Source: Doryteuthis pealeii (taxonomy: Eukaryota; Mollusca; Cephalopoda; Myopsida; Loliginidae). Taken from it: DNA of 64,000 nt. Location: NCBI GenBank assembly GCA_023376005.1, contig CM042181.1:23493549-23557548 (forward strand), read 5' to 3'. The notes beneath the pieces were generated by a model, which saw nothing but the letters and a program-made list of their open reading frames with translations, did no database searches and had not been told where the DNA came from. Positions 1 through 11,419 of the stretch are shown one piece after another. The stretch's first letter is position 1; the number at the start of each line of letters is the position of its first letter. The position numbers and the translations under genes were made by a program.

Positions 1-301
1 AACAGACTCCCCAAATCTTGTAATAAAACTTAAATTTTAATTATTTTTTCTTTCAAAATACAGAGCAAAGCAAGATAACTGAAACTCTGAGGAATTATTG
101 TACAAAGATTGAAGTTTACGTCCAACAAGTTCCTTAAAATTTTATAGATGTTGATAAAATTAAATAAGATTTAATTGGGTTCTGTTTTTTTTTTTTTTGT
201 TTTTTTTTGGTCACCCTGTAATAAGATTATGCATGGCCTCATTTTTCACAAAACTTTATACACAGATCTTCCTTAGTGAAACTAAGTCAGGAAATTTCCC
301 T
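1..301. other. AT-rich intergenic sequence, nothing recognised
   Basis: This stretch is AT-rich and holds only a poly(T) run near 187-209. No coding region, RNA gene or repeat family was recognised. Confidence 0.5.
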
Positions 302-543
302 TTAACTCTTAACATCCTATACCGCCTCATTCCACCTCACTGGAAGTCACATTCATTTTCCTAATCCGCCCCAAACGATAGCCTTTGTTTAAATGTAATA
401 TTAAACATATTTAGAAGTCTTTCATTTAGGGGAAAATACAGGTAACTTTAAATGAAAAGGCCATTTTTAGCCATTTATTGATACATCCTAAAAGCAATAG
501 GGATCTGGATTTAGAAAATTCTCAACAGGATGTTAAGAGTTAA
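302..543 (+). mobile_element. TTAA-flanked MITE, copy 1
   Basis: Terminal inverted repeats CTCTTAACATCCT at the left and AGGATGTTAAGAG at the right are each bordered by TTAA (302-305 and 540-543). The body (306-539) is non-coding. The same body recurs inverted at 6020-6262 and, carrying a SINE, at 53444-53913. TTAA duplication is the signature of piggyBac- and Kolobok-type transposases. No transposase is seen, so this is a non-autonomous element. Confidence 0.8.
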
Positions 544-900
544 AGAACTATTAGAAAAGAAAAAAAGATTAGCAATTCACCTCAATGGCATTGTGTTGTT
601 TGTTGTTAAGAAGAGTTAACTGTTTATAATAGAGAAATATCATTAACATACCAAAAATTGTTTGGAGAATGGAATTTCTTTGAGAAAAGTATAGAATTCA
701 AGAAAAAGGAGTTCCTATTTTCTTTTTCTCTGATTATAAACCTGATAAGAACTAAAGAATAGATACGCCAAATTGTTGTAAACCAAGAATAAGTTCAATG
801 GTGTAAACAACTTTTTGGCATATTGATCAATTTTAATGGCATGTTAACCTGTCTAGGGTTATTTTATTCCTAGAGGTTAGAAAATTTAATTCATTCTACA
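544..900. other. intergenic sequence, nothing recognised
   Basis: AT-rich sequence with no supported ORF and no repeat match noticed elsewhere in the window. Confidence 0.45.
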
Positions 901-1080
901 GTGAATTCAGTCTGACAAGAAATACCTGATGAAGGCCAGAGGGCACATTGTCAACTGCACAATGTTTCAGCCAAAGATGAGGACAATAGTCCAAATAATC
1001 TAAATTATCAAGCCTCATCTCAAAAATTCAGAGAAATTGATAAAAGATGTCTGTATCAGCATTTATGAGATTTGCTGTCT
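901..1080 (+). repeat. family E repeat (GTCCGAATAA-type), copy 1
   Basis: It carries the family pattern CTGATGAAGGCC, then GGGCACATTG, a degenerate GTTTCAGCC, GATGAGGACAATAGTCC and AAGCCTCATCTC. The family recurs at about 11225-11410 (minus), 32925-33060, 33380-33560 and 44500-44775. The CTGAAGAAGGCC...GGCCGAAAC block of better copies resembles the hammerhead-like block of the elements at 16-29 kb, but the outer stem does not pair. Confidence 0.6.
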
Positions 1081-1239
1081 GTTGTAGCAATGGAGGAGAT
1101 TGTTCTCTTTACCCTGCACGGGTGGGTGGAATTGGAGCGTAGATCATCTTTGGCCTTGGCAATGCTAAGTGTTTCCAGTTAACACAACTTGACTAAACCT
1201 GTTGATATTAATCATGGTCTGAGGGAAAATGTTACTTAA

Positions 1240-1700
1240 ATGAATGCTAACAAGTCAAATTTGTTTTGTTTTACGGCATATCAACCTCGGTGGGTTATTT
1301 AATGTTGGCAAAGTTTTGAAAGATTTGTAGCGATAGTTTACAAGAAAATTTTTAAAACTATTTTTTTTTTAATGGACAAATTTTCTATTTAACCCTAGAT
1401 GGGACTACCACTCCGGGTCAGAGTGGACCTGGGAGCAATGGTGATGAAGAGGTGCTCCACATTCCCCAGACCTCCAGAACTGGAACCTCACCATCAGATA
1501 GAGTTTAATGTCCTACCCAGGACATTGGCCTTCAGCCACTGCCTTCTAGCACATATATGATAAAATGGGTGGGGTTTGCCGTAAGGGCAATAGGGTTGGG
1601 ACAATCATATAGATGCTAGCGCTTGTCATGGTCCGCCGGTTGATCGTAAAGAGCCTCTCTGACCGCCCGTCTAGCTTAAGTAAAAGCTAAAGTGAATGTT
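1240..1700 (-). repeat. family D retroposon-like repeat
   Basis: Contains a block reading GGTCAGAGTGGACCTGGG, CCAGAACTGGAACCTCACC and ATCAGATAGAGTTTAATGTC. Related copies are at about 12480-12620, 42760-43230 (opposite strand) and 62014-62300. The copy near 62.2 kb ends in an (AACC)n-like tail, so the family probably moves by target-primed retroposition and this copy is on the minus strand. No ORF is seen. Confidence 0.55.
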
Positions 1701-1739
1701 GGATGTCCTGGACTACTCAACCACCAACAAGTCAAATGT

Positions 1740-2480
1740 ACTGTTGAAATTTACTGAAATATTTAAAAGTGTTTATTAAATATTTATGAGAAATTATATA
1801 AGATTCATTGACTTGTAATTTCCTGTAAGGAATCTAATTTGTAGAGGGAAAAATATGTGCCAATATAAATTGTTTTATTTCTATAATCTTATTATAATGG
1901 AGATTGTGTGACTAACCAAAACTACATCACCACTGATGTCACAATACCCTTCATTATTTACATTATATTCTCAATGGTTATCAAATAATTATTGTTAATC
2001 TTATTAACATCTTATTTATTAACAATGTCTCTTTTAAGGTCTAAATGTGATAGATTTGCCTCAAAACTGCCCATATTATTAATGTGTTTAAAATCCTGGT
2101 TGTGTGTAATATATCATTGAGAAAATTAGTTTACATAATATATGGTAATAATAATTTGCATACTGTTTTTAATAAAACCATGTTTAATAAATAATTACTT
2201 GGTGTTATTGATTTCTAATATTATTGTTTTATTCTCAAACATTAAAAACAATCCTATGTATAATTTTATATTGGAATCAATTAGAATAAAGTAAAAATAA
2301 GTGCAATCTTTTTTGTGCTCGTATTTAATTTCATTAGTCTTTCTAATTCAGTATAATATTCAATTATATAAAAATTTAAATACTTGTGCCCAGCGAGCAC
2401 ATTTTTTTTTGCTAGTAATAATAAACAAAATCTAGAAGAAAATGGTTAAATCTAACTTAACAGACCTAAATTCCATCATC
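1740..2480. other. AT-rich intergenic sequence, nothing recognised
   Basis: Low-complexity AT-rich sequence without coding potential or recognised repeats. Confidence 0.45.
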
Positions 2481-2489
2481 ATATGTTAT

Positions 2490-2760
2490 CCCGATGAAAG
2501 AAAAAAACCCCAAAAAAACAAAAACAAAACAAAACCCACCAAAAATCAGGGAATTAACCGAATGTTAATGAAATTTTCCGTGTTGATATACTAATGAATA
2601 AAAGATATAATACACCAGTTATTTTATTCAAAAACTTTTACATTTTTTTCAGGCGAGTTAAATTTGAACCACTTTGAGAATCTGTGTTATGCCTCCCTGA
2701 TTTTTGGTAATTTTTTTTCTTTCTTTCATATGATGGTAGAATTTAGGTCCGTTAAGTTCG
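2490..2760. repeat. fragment of the 1-kb foldback family seen at 4450-5460
   Basis: Shares AAAATCAGGGAATTA, TTAATGAAATTTTC and CAGTTATTTTAT with the arms of the 4450-5460 element, and ends with an inverted CCTGATTTTTGGTAA. Termini are not preserved. Confidence 0.5.
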
Positions 2761-3150
2761 TTTTAACCATGTTCATAATAGAATAGTTGGTTTTATGGTA
2801 AGTCAACCCTTGTTGGGTTAATTCAATGCTAAAATCGGGCTTCTTTCTCCAAACAATTATAAGGTTTCAAGTGAATAATAATCATTTGTAAATAATTATA
2901 GCATTAAGTATTATATATTTAATACAAATAAATTATTTGTATTAAAAATTAGCACAGTTATAGGATATCAAATATTCCTAATAATTTCTACACAATCATA
3001 AATGGTTTCAAGTAACCATTTCATTTTAATAGTAATAATAATTTCTTTGCACATAGTTATATGATTTCAAGCATTCTTATCAAATAATTTTCAAACAGAT
3101 CAATTTGACTGAGGGATTGGACCCTAACCAATACTAACACTCCAGTCAGA

Positions 3151-3194
3151 GTCACCCCTTTATTGCAATTACTCAATTGCAATAAAGGGGTGAC
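3151..3194. repeat. perfect 20-bp hairpin inside a family D fragment
   Basis: Arms GTCACCCCTTTATTGCAATT (3151-3170) and its exact complement (3175-3194) surround a 4-base loop, ACTC. Flanking sequence (GGACCCTAACCAATACTAACACTCC and CAGCCTCACCAGTGAATGC, each only a partial match) resembles family D, so the hairpin appears to interrupt that repeat. Confidence 0.65.
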
Positions 3195-3350
3195 TTCACA
3201 TTCCACAACAGCAGCCTCACCAGTGAATGCAGTTTAGTTTATCTAGGACATTTTTTTGGGGTGGTGGTGGGGTGGTGGTGTTAATTTTTTTTCATGAGAT
3301 AAGGTTGGCATATTCTAAGTCCTGTCAATAGGCTGTATAATAAAACAAAA

Positions 3351-3593
3351 GTAAAGTCGGCGGGGCGGCCTAATGTCAGTATCAGCCAGACAGTGAGGGA
3401 GTCTATCCCCTTTTCACTAGCACTAGACCAAGGAGATTGTTTAAGCATCTGAGGCAGAACGCCACACCCACCATCAGCTCCTCACTTTATCGCACATCCG
3501 TGCTACTCATAGCGCTGAATTGGCGAGGGCCGGTATCGAAACCGGAACCTTGTGGTTTCGAGCCTGATGCTCTACCGACTGAGATAGACTGGT
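3351..3593 (-). mobile_element. tRNA-derived SINE-A, minus copy
   Basis: Read on the minus strand it begins with a tRNA-like head (control boxes resembling TAGCTCAGTCGGTAGAG and GGTTTCGATACCGG). It continues with the diagnostic body CTCAGCGTATGAGTAGCAC, GATCTGTGCGG, CTCCTTGGTCTAGTGCTA, GGGGATAGACTCCCTC and CTGATACCGACTTTAGGCC. About ten copies occur in the window; that at 53539-53785 is the most complete. The internal RNA polymerase III promoter and tRNA-like head identify the class. Confidence 0.8.
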
Positions 3594-4110
3594 TTAGAAT
3601 GAGATATTACTTATTAAATGATAATATTAGGAATATGCTTTCATCATTGTGTGTGATATTACGTTGTCATTTTTAATAATCCATATTTCTGCTGTTTCAC
3701 GAGACATTTATAAATCTAAACAAATTTTTATCATTAAGGAAAAAAAGCCAACTCAATACCACTTGACCTTTAAACAGAACTGACATTTCACTAACACAAC
3801 CAAATGTATTTTTCACTAGATTTTAAGTAAAAAATAATTAACATTTTTCAAAATTCAGTTAAATAATTATCTAAATCCTATATTTCTATAATGGCTACTT
3901 TATTTTTAAAATATTTTTGTAACATCTGCAGTATCTGTTTATCCAAAGATGTACTTTCTAGTCACATGAGCAAAAAAATCACAGGCTAATTTTACACAGG
4001 TCCTTACTCAGCAACCCACAGATAATTTGTGTAAATTCTGTGACAAAGTATGTGGGTCTGCATATATGAAAGTCAATGTTTTAAGAGTTCTTTTACTTGT
4101 CATACATAAA

Positions 4111-4385
4111 GCAATGAAAAGGAGATAGACTCCATCACTGTCTGGCTGATACTATAGGCCTCTCGGCCAACTTTACTTAAAATTGGCAGAGTGGCCTATT
4201 GTCAGTATCAACCAGACAGTAAAAGAGTCTATCCCCTTTTCACTAGTGCTAGACCAGGGAGATTGTTTCGCTAAGGTGGAGTGTCACAGCTACCATCAGC
4301 TCCTCACATAAGATTATCCAAACTGTGCTATTCATGTGCTGAGTTGGCGAGAACCAGTATCGAACCTAGAACCTACTGATTCTTA
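4111..4385. mobile_element. two SINE-A fragments in inverted arrangement
   Basis: A plus-strand SINE-A 3' tail (4111-4180) is joined tail-to-tail to a longer minus-strand SINE-A (4181-4385). The junction lies in the ACTTTACTTAAAATTGGC segment that is normally the SINE 3' end. Confidence 0.7.
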
Positions 4386-4390
4386 AATGA

Positions 4391-4449
<59 letters not shown>
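4391..4449. repeat. (TA)n microsatellite
   Basis: A TA dinucleotide run directly borders the foldback element starting at 4450. Similar TA runs border many elements in the window. Confidence 0.9.
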
Positions 4450-4452
<3 letters not shown>

Positions 4453-5460
4453 GGACTGGCAAAAAAAAAAAATCGGATACTACAAGTTTTAAAAGCGAAT
4501 TAAGAATAATTAAATCTATTATTTAAGGTTAAACTTTGTCTAAATCGATAAGTAGTAGCATAATAACCATTATTAAAAAATAAGAAAGGATTCAACGGGA
4601 TCTGCCAGTTTGGCTGTTTTTCAATGGTTTTAGGCGCTTGTTTACAATTTTAACGTAACATTTGGGATGGAAATTTTTTTTTTAAACCAAAAATCAGGTA
4701 ATTATCCGATTTTAATGAAATTTTCAGTATTGATTTAACAATTAATGAATTTTATAAATGCATCAGTTATTTTATCTCAAAACTTTAATTTAGTATTTTT
4801 GCTATGAAAAATTAATATATAAAATTCATTTAAAATATGAAAATCCTGATGTTAAGTTTAAAATGTTATATTTTTAGATTCTAAAAATAAATATCTACTT
4901 AATGCAAACCTTATTTTAGGTGCTAAAAGTAATGTTTTGAAGAAAAACTATTGAAAATTTACCCCCTCCCCTTTTTAAGCAGAAAAAACATCGATGTATA
5001 ATTTTTTCTTTTATAAAATAATAGCCAATTAAATAATTATCGAAATGAGTAAAAAAGAAATCTCCAAAAAATTAATCATTTATTATTTTTTTACATTTTA
5101 TTTTTCGGTACTTATTTTCTCATAGAAGCGCAAACGTAAAAATTTTTTTTTTTTGTTTCTATTCATAACTTCGGTCTTTTATCTCATTATTTATACTGTA
5201 ATTAGTATCGAAAATGATCAACTTGCAAAACATTTTACGCCCCCAACACAAGGGGGGTCAAAATTAAGTGACCTGAAAAAAATGAGAAAGTTTTGAAATA
5301 AAATAAATAATGCATTATAAAGATCATCCATTGATAAATAAACACTGAAAATTTTTATTAAAATCTGATAATTCCCTGATTTTTGGTAAATTATTTTCTG
5401 TAGGGGGGGCTAAAGTCATTTGGTCAAAAATGCATTTTATGCTCAGTTTGCCAATCCCTA
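4450..5460. mobile_element. 1-kb foldback/TIR element inserted in (TA)n
   Basis: Outer termini TAGGGACTGGC (4450-4460) and GCCAATCCCTA (5450-5460) are inverted repeats. Subterminal blocks with AAAATCAGG(T/G)AATTATC(C/A)GATTTTAAT are also inverted within it. TA repeats lie on both sides, so a target duplication cannot be resolved. No ORF is seen. Fragments recur at 2490-2760 and 45256-45906. It is a non-autonomous DNA element of unknown superfamily. Confidence 0.65.
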
Positions 5461-5462
5461 AA

Positions 5463-5493
<31 letters not shown>

Positions 5494-6002
5494 GATAAAG
5501 TCTTTGAGAAAGCCTATATAGAATTATTATTAATGTTAAATGTTAAAATGGGAAGTCATGTTATTTGCATCCTGATGTACTTAGAACATTAGAAACAGTT
5601 TTAATTTAAAATAAAAATGTTCCACTAACCTTTGACCTGTAAATTCCAACAATTGGGGGATAGGCTAAAAGGGACAGAGGGTGGGGGAAGATAGCATTTT
5701 AATTTTAGTTCTTATTCTTCTTTTTTTTTTTTAAAGGAAAGATTAATAAAAACTAATTTGTGTCTGACACACCCATACAAAGTAATAAGAGAAATTCTAT
5801 CCATAAATGGAGAAATAAAAATTATTTCAAACAGTTTTTTTTAATTTCTTTATCTATATATATCTATATATATCTATATATATAAAAGAATGTTTCTGGT
5901 ATGTACGTGTCGACTTATAACTCTGAAAAGAGATTTTCATTCTGATTTGAAATCTCAGATTTGCATTAATGTGTTTTTAACTAAGAAACACGCAAAATTT
6001 GG
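5461..6002. other. intergenic sequence with (TA)n and TATC runs
   Basis: Holds TA repeats at 5463-5489 and a TATATATC run at 5850-5882. No gene was recognised. Confidence 0.5.
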
Positions 6003-6019
6003 TTTTTGATTTTTACTAA

Positions 6020-6262
6020 TTAACTCTTAACATACTGTTGAGAATTTTCTAAGTCCAGAGCATTCCTATAAGGATATATTAAAAAATTGGCTAAAAATGG
6101 CATTTTCATTTAAAGTTACCTGTTATTTCCCTTAAATCAAAGACTTCTAAATCTGTTTAATATTACATTTAAACAAAGGCTATTATTTGGGGTGGATTAG
6201 GAAAATGAATGTGACTTCCGGTCGGGTGGAATGAGGTGGTATAGGACTTTAAGAGTTTTAAG
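6020..6262 (-). mobile_element. TTAA-flanked MITE, copy 2 (inverted)
   Basis: Begins with TTAACTCTTAACATACTG and shares the internal ATGAAAAGGCCATTTTTAGCC and AAACGATAGCCTTTGTTTAA blocks of copy 1 in reverse. The right boundary is TTAAGAGTTTTAA, so its TTAA is mutated. Confidence 0.75.
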
Positions 6263-6573
6263 TGATATAATTTAATAAACAAAAATCAAGAACTCTTCAC
6301 ACTAAGAAAAAATAAAGTAAAGAAAAATTGGGCCAAAAAGGAAATGAATTAGACAAATACATTTCACTTTAACTCAACAGGCTAGGTACTCTCTCTTTCA
6401 CCCAGTCTGTTCATCTCTCTTTCTCTCTGTGTTAGTCTCTTTCAAATAAAATTGTTTTAAAACAAGTTTAGGGTTACATTTAAAAAAAAAATATTTTAAA
6501 TGTAAACAAAAAAAGCATTTCCTAAAAAAAAAAACAAAAAAAAAACATTGTAATATACAAAGAATTCTCAATT

Positions 6574-6850
6574 CATCCAGGATTTTGAACTCTGGTTGCT
6601 GTGTCGATTTCCTATGATGATAACAGTTATACTAGGGTTCTTCGAAAAAGATTTATCACTAATGCCATATCAAGGTTAAAGAGCCCTGTCTGCCCTACTA
6701 TTTACTCATAGCTGAAGAGAGAATAGCTGGTTGCATACCTTTCCGTAGGGTATTAGTTCTATACGAAATGCAAACAGCCTCAGCCAGGATTTGAACTCTG
6801 GTTGTTGTGTCGATTTCCTATGGTTATACTAGGAGTGCTTCCAAAAAGAT
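6574..6850 (-). mobile_element. two adjacent tRNA-derived SINE-B fragments
   Basis: Minus-strand SINE-B head (6574-6643), followed by a longer copy (6671-6850) with AAGAGCCCTGTCTGCCCTACTATTTACTCATAGCTG and the tRNA-like head CCAGGATTTGAACTCTGG. SINE-B has an A-box-like TGTAATGGTTAGAGT and a B-box-like GAGTTCAAATCCTGG. It is the second abundant SINE family here. Confidence 0.75.
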
Positions 6851-6859
6851 TTATCACTA

Positions 6860-8135
6860 ATACGTAGTTTAAATAGAAACTGGTCCTTTAGTTTTCTTTT
6901 GTGTAAGAGGACACTCATCTTATTGAGCAGAATTGGTTGTTGATGGGAACAGAGTGATTATTTTTGCCCCCTCTTAAATGGAGTAGAAATACCAAGTGAT
7001 TTAAGTTCTGCAGGGAGAACGGCAAAAGTCAGAAGCTCTTATCAATGACTACTTAGTAGCACAACAATCAGGAAAGTAGAGACAGACCAATAATTAGTAA
7101 CTAAAAAATAAAAATAAAAAAAATAAGTAGCATTGTAGTCAAGTGCGCGCAGTTGCTAAGCAACAAGAACTTGCAGTCTGCAACACATAATGATAATGAT
7201 TTAGCCTTACAAGAGGAGAGTCAAATGAGATAAATGATGGAGTTTCTGGCTAAAGAGTCTGTTATATCTATCTTTATATTGGAGAAGGTCATATGCAGTG
7301 TGCAGAACGGGAATTGTAAATATTATTTCTGCCCAATAGGGACATTTAAAAGGTTTGGTATTTAGTGAATACCAATTGAAAATCATCTGCTGAAATAAAC
7401 AAGTGCTTGTCTAAAAATAGAAAGTTAATAAACCGGCACTGGCATGAATTGACATCGCTCTTGGATATTCCATGGTGCAAAATTTGTATTTAGAAATACA
7501 ACAGATTTATGAAGACTGGTTTTACCAGTCGTAAATTATTCTGTCCTAATAATTTTTCAGGTCAACAAGCATTTAATCAAATACAAAGTTGTCTTTGTTA
7601 GAAATTGAAATATACAAACTTGGCCTAAAAAGTTACTTTCCTCTGAGTAACATTAGTCATTTATTTGGAAATGAGAATATATTACACGTGTTAAATAATG
7701 AATAGGTGGCCTATTAATTATGTAAAGGTAAGTGTAGAATTTAAAAGTTAACTGGTAATTTGTTAGAAGAGTCATGGAAAATAACCAGTAATATGATAGA
7801 CAGGTAGTAACGTTTAACCTTTTTAGCAGTTCTGATTGGTCAGTTAAATCAGGAGAACGAGGTAGATTCAGAGTTAGCTCAACTAGAGCAAAATGGACGC
7901 AAAATTCTGATAGAAAAAGAGTCATGGAAAATAACCAGTAATATAATAGACAGGTAGTAACCTTTGACTTTTTTTTAGCAGTTCTCTGATTGGCTGGTTC
8001 AATTGTAAGAATGGGTTAGAGATTCAGAATGAAATAGGTAATCGTTTGAAATGGATGTATACTTCCTCTGTTCCTAGAATTCCTCTAAGTGAATAATGGT
8101 TATCTTTGGGAACTTGTGAAATAAAGATTCTGGAA
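6860..8135. other. intergenic sequence with a short internal duplication
   Basis: No gene was recognised. An AGTCATGGAAAATAACCAGTAATA segment with GATAGACAGGTAGTAACGTTT occurs twice (about 7771-7860 and 7920-8000), marking a local 150-bp duplication. Confidence 0.5.
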
Positions 8136-8143
8136 TAAACTAA

Positions 8144-8667
8144 GGTAATTTATGAGGAAGTGCATCCCGGTCTCCTGCCTCAAAAATTGCTACCCGGTGA
8201 CTATTAAAATAATGACCCCAGCTACGGTGTTACTTGAAAGAAAACAACCAGCTTAGGGCGTTAAATGTATTTTAGTGGGGGGGGGGGCTTCTCTTTTTTG
8301 CCGTAATTCTTGTTTATTTAAACTAAAAACAAGACATTAAACAAACACATTTTTTTCCATTTGAAAGAAAAAACATTAAATATGGTAATTTGTTATAATT
8401 CTTGTTTATTTATAGAAATTTATAACGATAAATTACAATAAATAAACAAGAATTACGACAAATTTCTATAATAAGAATTACAACAAATTATGATAAATAA
8501 ATAAGAATTAAGACAAAAAAGAGAAGCCCCCCACCCCCCAAAAAAATTAACAACCTAAGTTGGTTGTTTTCTTTCAAGTAACACCGTAGCTGGGGTCGTT
8601 ATTTTAATAGTCACCTTGTAGCAATTTATGAGGCAGGAGACTGGGACTCACTTCCTCATAAATTACC
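8144..8667. mobile_element. long-TIR foldback element FB1, copy 1, 8-bp TSD
   Basis: Terminal inverted repeats of about 75-90 bp start GGTAATTTATGAGG and end CCTCATAAATTACC, and contain CCCGGTCTCCTGCCTC. The 8-bp direct repeat TAAACTAA flanks it at 8136-8143 and 8668-8675. An inner inverted block with TTCTTGTTTATTTA lies in the middle. No ORF is seen. An 8-bp duplication fits hAT and a few other superfamilies. Copies are at 20120, 32116 and 43592. Confidence 0.85.
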
Positions 8668-8679
8668 TAAACTAATTCT

Positions 8680-9480
8680 TGGTGTTCATTTATAACAAGA
8701 GGGTCACAAAGACAACCCAAGAAGACCAGAAAATTCAGACCTGCATAGAAGCATAGAAGAAGATATAAGAAGATAAAATGAATATAACAGAAGAATAAGC
8801 GGTACCATTATAGAATGTGGCCTACAAAATTATGTCTCTTATAGTATGTGGCCTACCATAAAAAGCATATAAGGTTATAATAATAACTGCTAACCCTAAC
8901 CCTATTTCAGAATTTTAGAATTAAATAGATCTTCGATTCATGTAAATTATGGATAAATCCTTTTTTAATTATTCTTAATTACTATATACAGCCTATGTAT
9001 GAATCACATTTCTTGAAATTGAATATATGTGAAAAATAATTAGTTACAATAAATTGCCTATTACTTATATCTATAAATATACTCTTACTGAGGTAGGACA
9101 AATTCAAACCTGGTAGGCCACATACTATAACAGAATCAAAAAGGTAGGGCCACATACTATAACGGCACCGAATAAGTGCTATGCAACATGAAAAGTTTGT
9201 AGTTTTAGAATAACCAGGCCCAAGGGAAGACATTTAAACAAATATTTCTAGATGACATGTAAAATAACCAATTTGAGATTCTTTATAAAAAAAAAAAAAG
9301 AAAAAAAAAAAAGCCACAAGATAAATTCATAAAAACTACAGATAAATATACCTGGTGTCTATAAAGTCATGCAGCAGATTCAGAATGCAATAAAAAAGAT
9401 GGCAGTCTTGTTGAAATGTAATTATAAAAACGTATATAAGAAATAAAACTACAAGAGTTGAATTTTCATATGGTTTTTAC
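8680..9480. other. intergenic sequence, short repeats only
   Basis: Contains repeated GTGGCCTAC/ATAGTATGTGGCCTACCA words (8815-8860, inverted near 9110-9165) and poly(A) at 9287-9314. No coding region was recognised. Confidence 0.45.
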
Positions 9481-9490
9481 TAAATGATTC

Positions 9491-9930
9491 TGTAGGGGGT
9501 TATCTTCCTGCTGTGTTGCCGTTCGTGGCCACTAGGGGACCTCTGGTATATAAGAGGCTGTTTCAAATGCTTCACTCTCTTTCCTTACTGCCTCTGAACG
9601 AGCACATGGGTTAGACTCATGTCTACCCCCTCCTCGGTGGGGCTTTGCCCCCCCTACATTACTTTTATACAGCATGGACTATCCTTTAGCTCCATGTCTG
9701 TAACATTTATATTTTATGTACATTTGGGTATCTCGTTTATACCTAAATATTGTATCTTGTATTTACCATTCATGAATGTGTCCTTTTATCTCTACTCTTA
9801 TATCTTATTTGTATCTTATGCATCTATGTACTTTATGTATCTTATCGTTACCATGTGCTGTACACCTATTAAATGTTTTGTCTCACAATGTGTCGGAGCT
9901 GTTGTTCAATTATTAACTTTGAATCTTACA
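9491..9930 (+). repeat. 5' long terminal repeat of the remnant element
   Basis: TG...CA termini, a well-placed TATA box, a pyrimidine-rich start region after it, and a poly(A) signal before GTGTCGGAGCTGTTGTTC, the segment also conserved in the 3' partial LTR. A 131-codon frame inside it shows no known domain and is not counted as a gene. Confidence 0.6.
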
Positions 9931-10309
9931 AGACAAAAATACACAGAGAAACTTTCGACACACACATGTATTCTTTGTATATTTTATTCTGTTTTTATAT
10001 TCCACTTCTATTAAGTTTTGCTCGGGCAATAAAGTCAACTTGTTATTACTATAGTTGTGAATTGTTCTTCTATATTTAAATCGTTTGGGGAAATGATATC
10101 AACAACACACAGACATTTTCTTCACAACAATGAAATCATCAGGGAAGTTACATAAAAATAGGAAGACACATTCAAATCTGATATAGCTAATTTGTAGAAC
10201 AAAGATCGGCCGCAGTTCCTTGTGGAATTAAGTTTGCTGTACACCTATTAAATGTTTTGTCTCACAACGTGTCGGAGCTGTTGTTCAATTATTAACTTTG
10301 AATCCTACA
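9491..10309 (+). mobile_element. short LTR-element remnant with one complete LTR
   Basis: A 440-bp LTR-like unit (9491-9930) starts TGTAGG and ends CTTACA. It carries TATATAAG at 9547-9554 and ATTAAA at 9868-9873. Its last 75 bases recur at 10235-10309, ending CCTACA. ATTC flanks both outer ends (9487-9490 and 10310-10313), consistent with a 4-bp target duplication. The internal 300 bp encodes no gag or pol. It looks like an internally deleted or TRIM-like element whose 3' LTR lost its 5' part. Confidence 0.6.
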
Positions 10310-10319
10310 ATTCTATCAA

Positions 10320-11220
10320 TTGTACAATGTGAGTCATCAAGTTTTCAATTTTAAAACTGCTGCAAGACTTTATGAACACCCTGCATTCTATTAGAATAAG
10401 AGCACAGAGTAAGTTTGTCCTCGTAGTTGAGAGAACTTGAACCACAATCTCTCTCACCAGTGTTAAAGCAGGAGTTAAAGTAAGGGTTGTGAATACTTTC
10501 AAGATGGATCCACCTTACTTGAAAAATTGACATAACACAATCTTTATCTTCTTATTTAACAATAGAAGTATTCATATTAGGCATCCAACTATACAATCAG
10601 GTCATGATGATATGTACTGCAATACTTATAATAGAAAAAACACAAACCAATTCTGTTAATATATCTTTCTCATAGTATAAATAAATAGAAATACATAAAA
10701 ATAAATATCCATTATATAATGAATAGAGAATGAAAAAATGAGAAAAGTATTGGCATGAAAAGGTGCTCAATGCTAATAAAGCAGAGCAGAGATTTATAGT
10801 CAATGTTAATATTATGGATTTACACTCATAACTTGAAATTTCATGGTAATGCAATCATCAGATGCTGTCAAGAAAATATGAAAGAAAATGACGCATTATA
10901 ATTTTTTGCAATATTTACATGATACTTCAGGTCTCAATCAATTTTAATGTATCCATTCTATAATAAAATGTCTTAAAATAACTTTTAATTGTAAGAACAT
11001 ATCTCAAATTTTATTCTCAGAACATTTAAACATTTTTTCTGGAACAATATGGCTTCTCTTGAAAACCACACTTAACACTATTGTGCTCCACCCAGAAATT
11101 CATTATAACTTGTTTAAAATTGGGTTCTAAAATTATAGATTTTGAATCTGCTTCTAACATCTTGAAATCAAGTTACTACCGAGTCAAATTGATGAAACGA
11201 GAGAAAGAAAAAAAGTGCAA
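10320..11220. other. intergenic sequence, nothing recognised
   Basis: AT-rich; short open frames overlap on opposite strands without domain content. Confidence 0.45.
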
Positions 11221-11224
11221 TGTA

Positions 11225-11410
11225 TTTTATTTCTCTGAATGTCTGAGATGAGGCTTGATGATTAGTATTATCTGTGTTATTCGGACTATTGTCCTCATCT
11301 TCATTGTTATCTGTACAACCTCTGGCCTTCTTCAGGTATTTCTTGTCGGACTCGGGAATCTTCTTATTGTAATTGGGAATCATACGTAACTTTGAACCTA
11401 ACCCTTTATT
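11225..11410 (-). repeat. family E repeat, minus copy
   Basis: Reverse-strand copy with TTATTCGGACTATTGTCC, GGCCTTCTTCAGGTATTTCTTG and TCGGACTCGGGAA, matching the copy at 44500-44775. Confidence 0.65.
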
Positions 11411-11419
11411 CAATCCACG

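Noticed and set aside
8888..8904. Telomere-like CTAACCCTAACCCTA
   Set aside because: Only two to three units in ordinary intergenic DNA; not a telomeric array.
9619..10014. 131-codon frame on the plus strand
   Set aside because: It sits in the LTR of a retroelement remnant and in its interior, with no similarity to known proteins and biased Tyr/Phe/Leu content.
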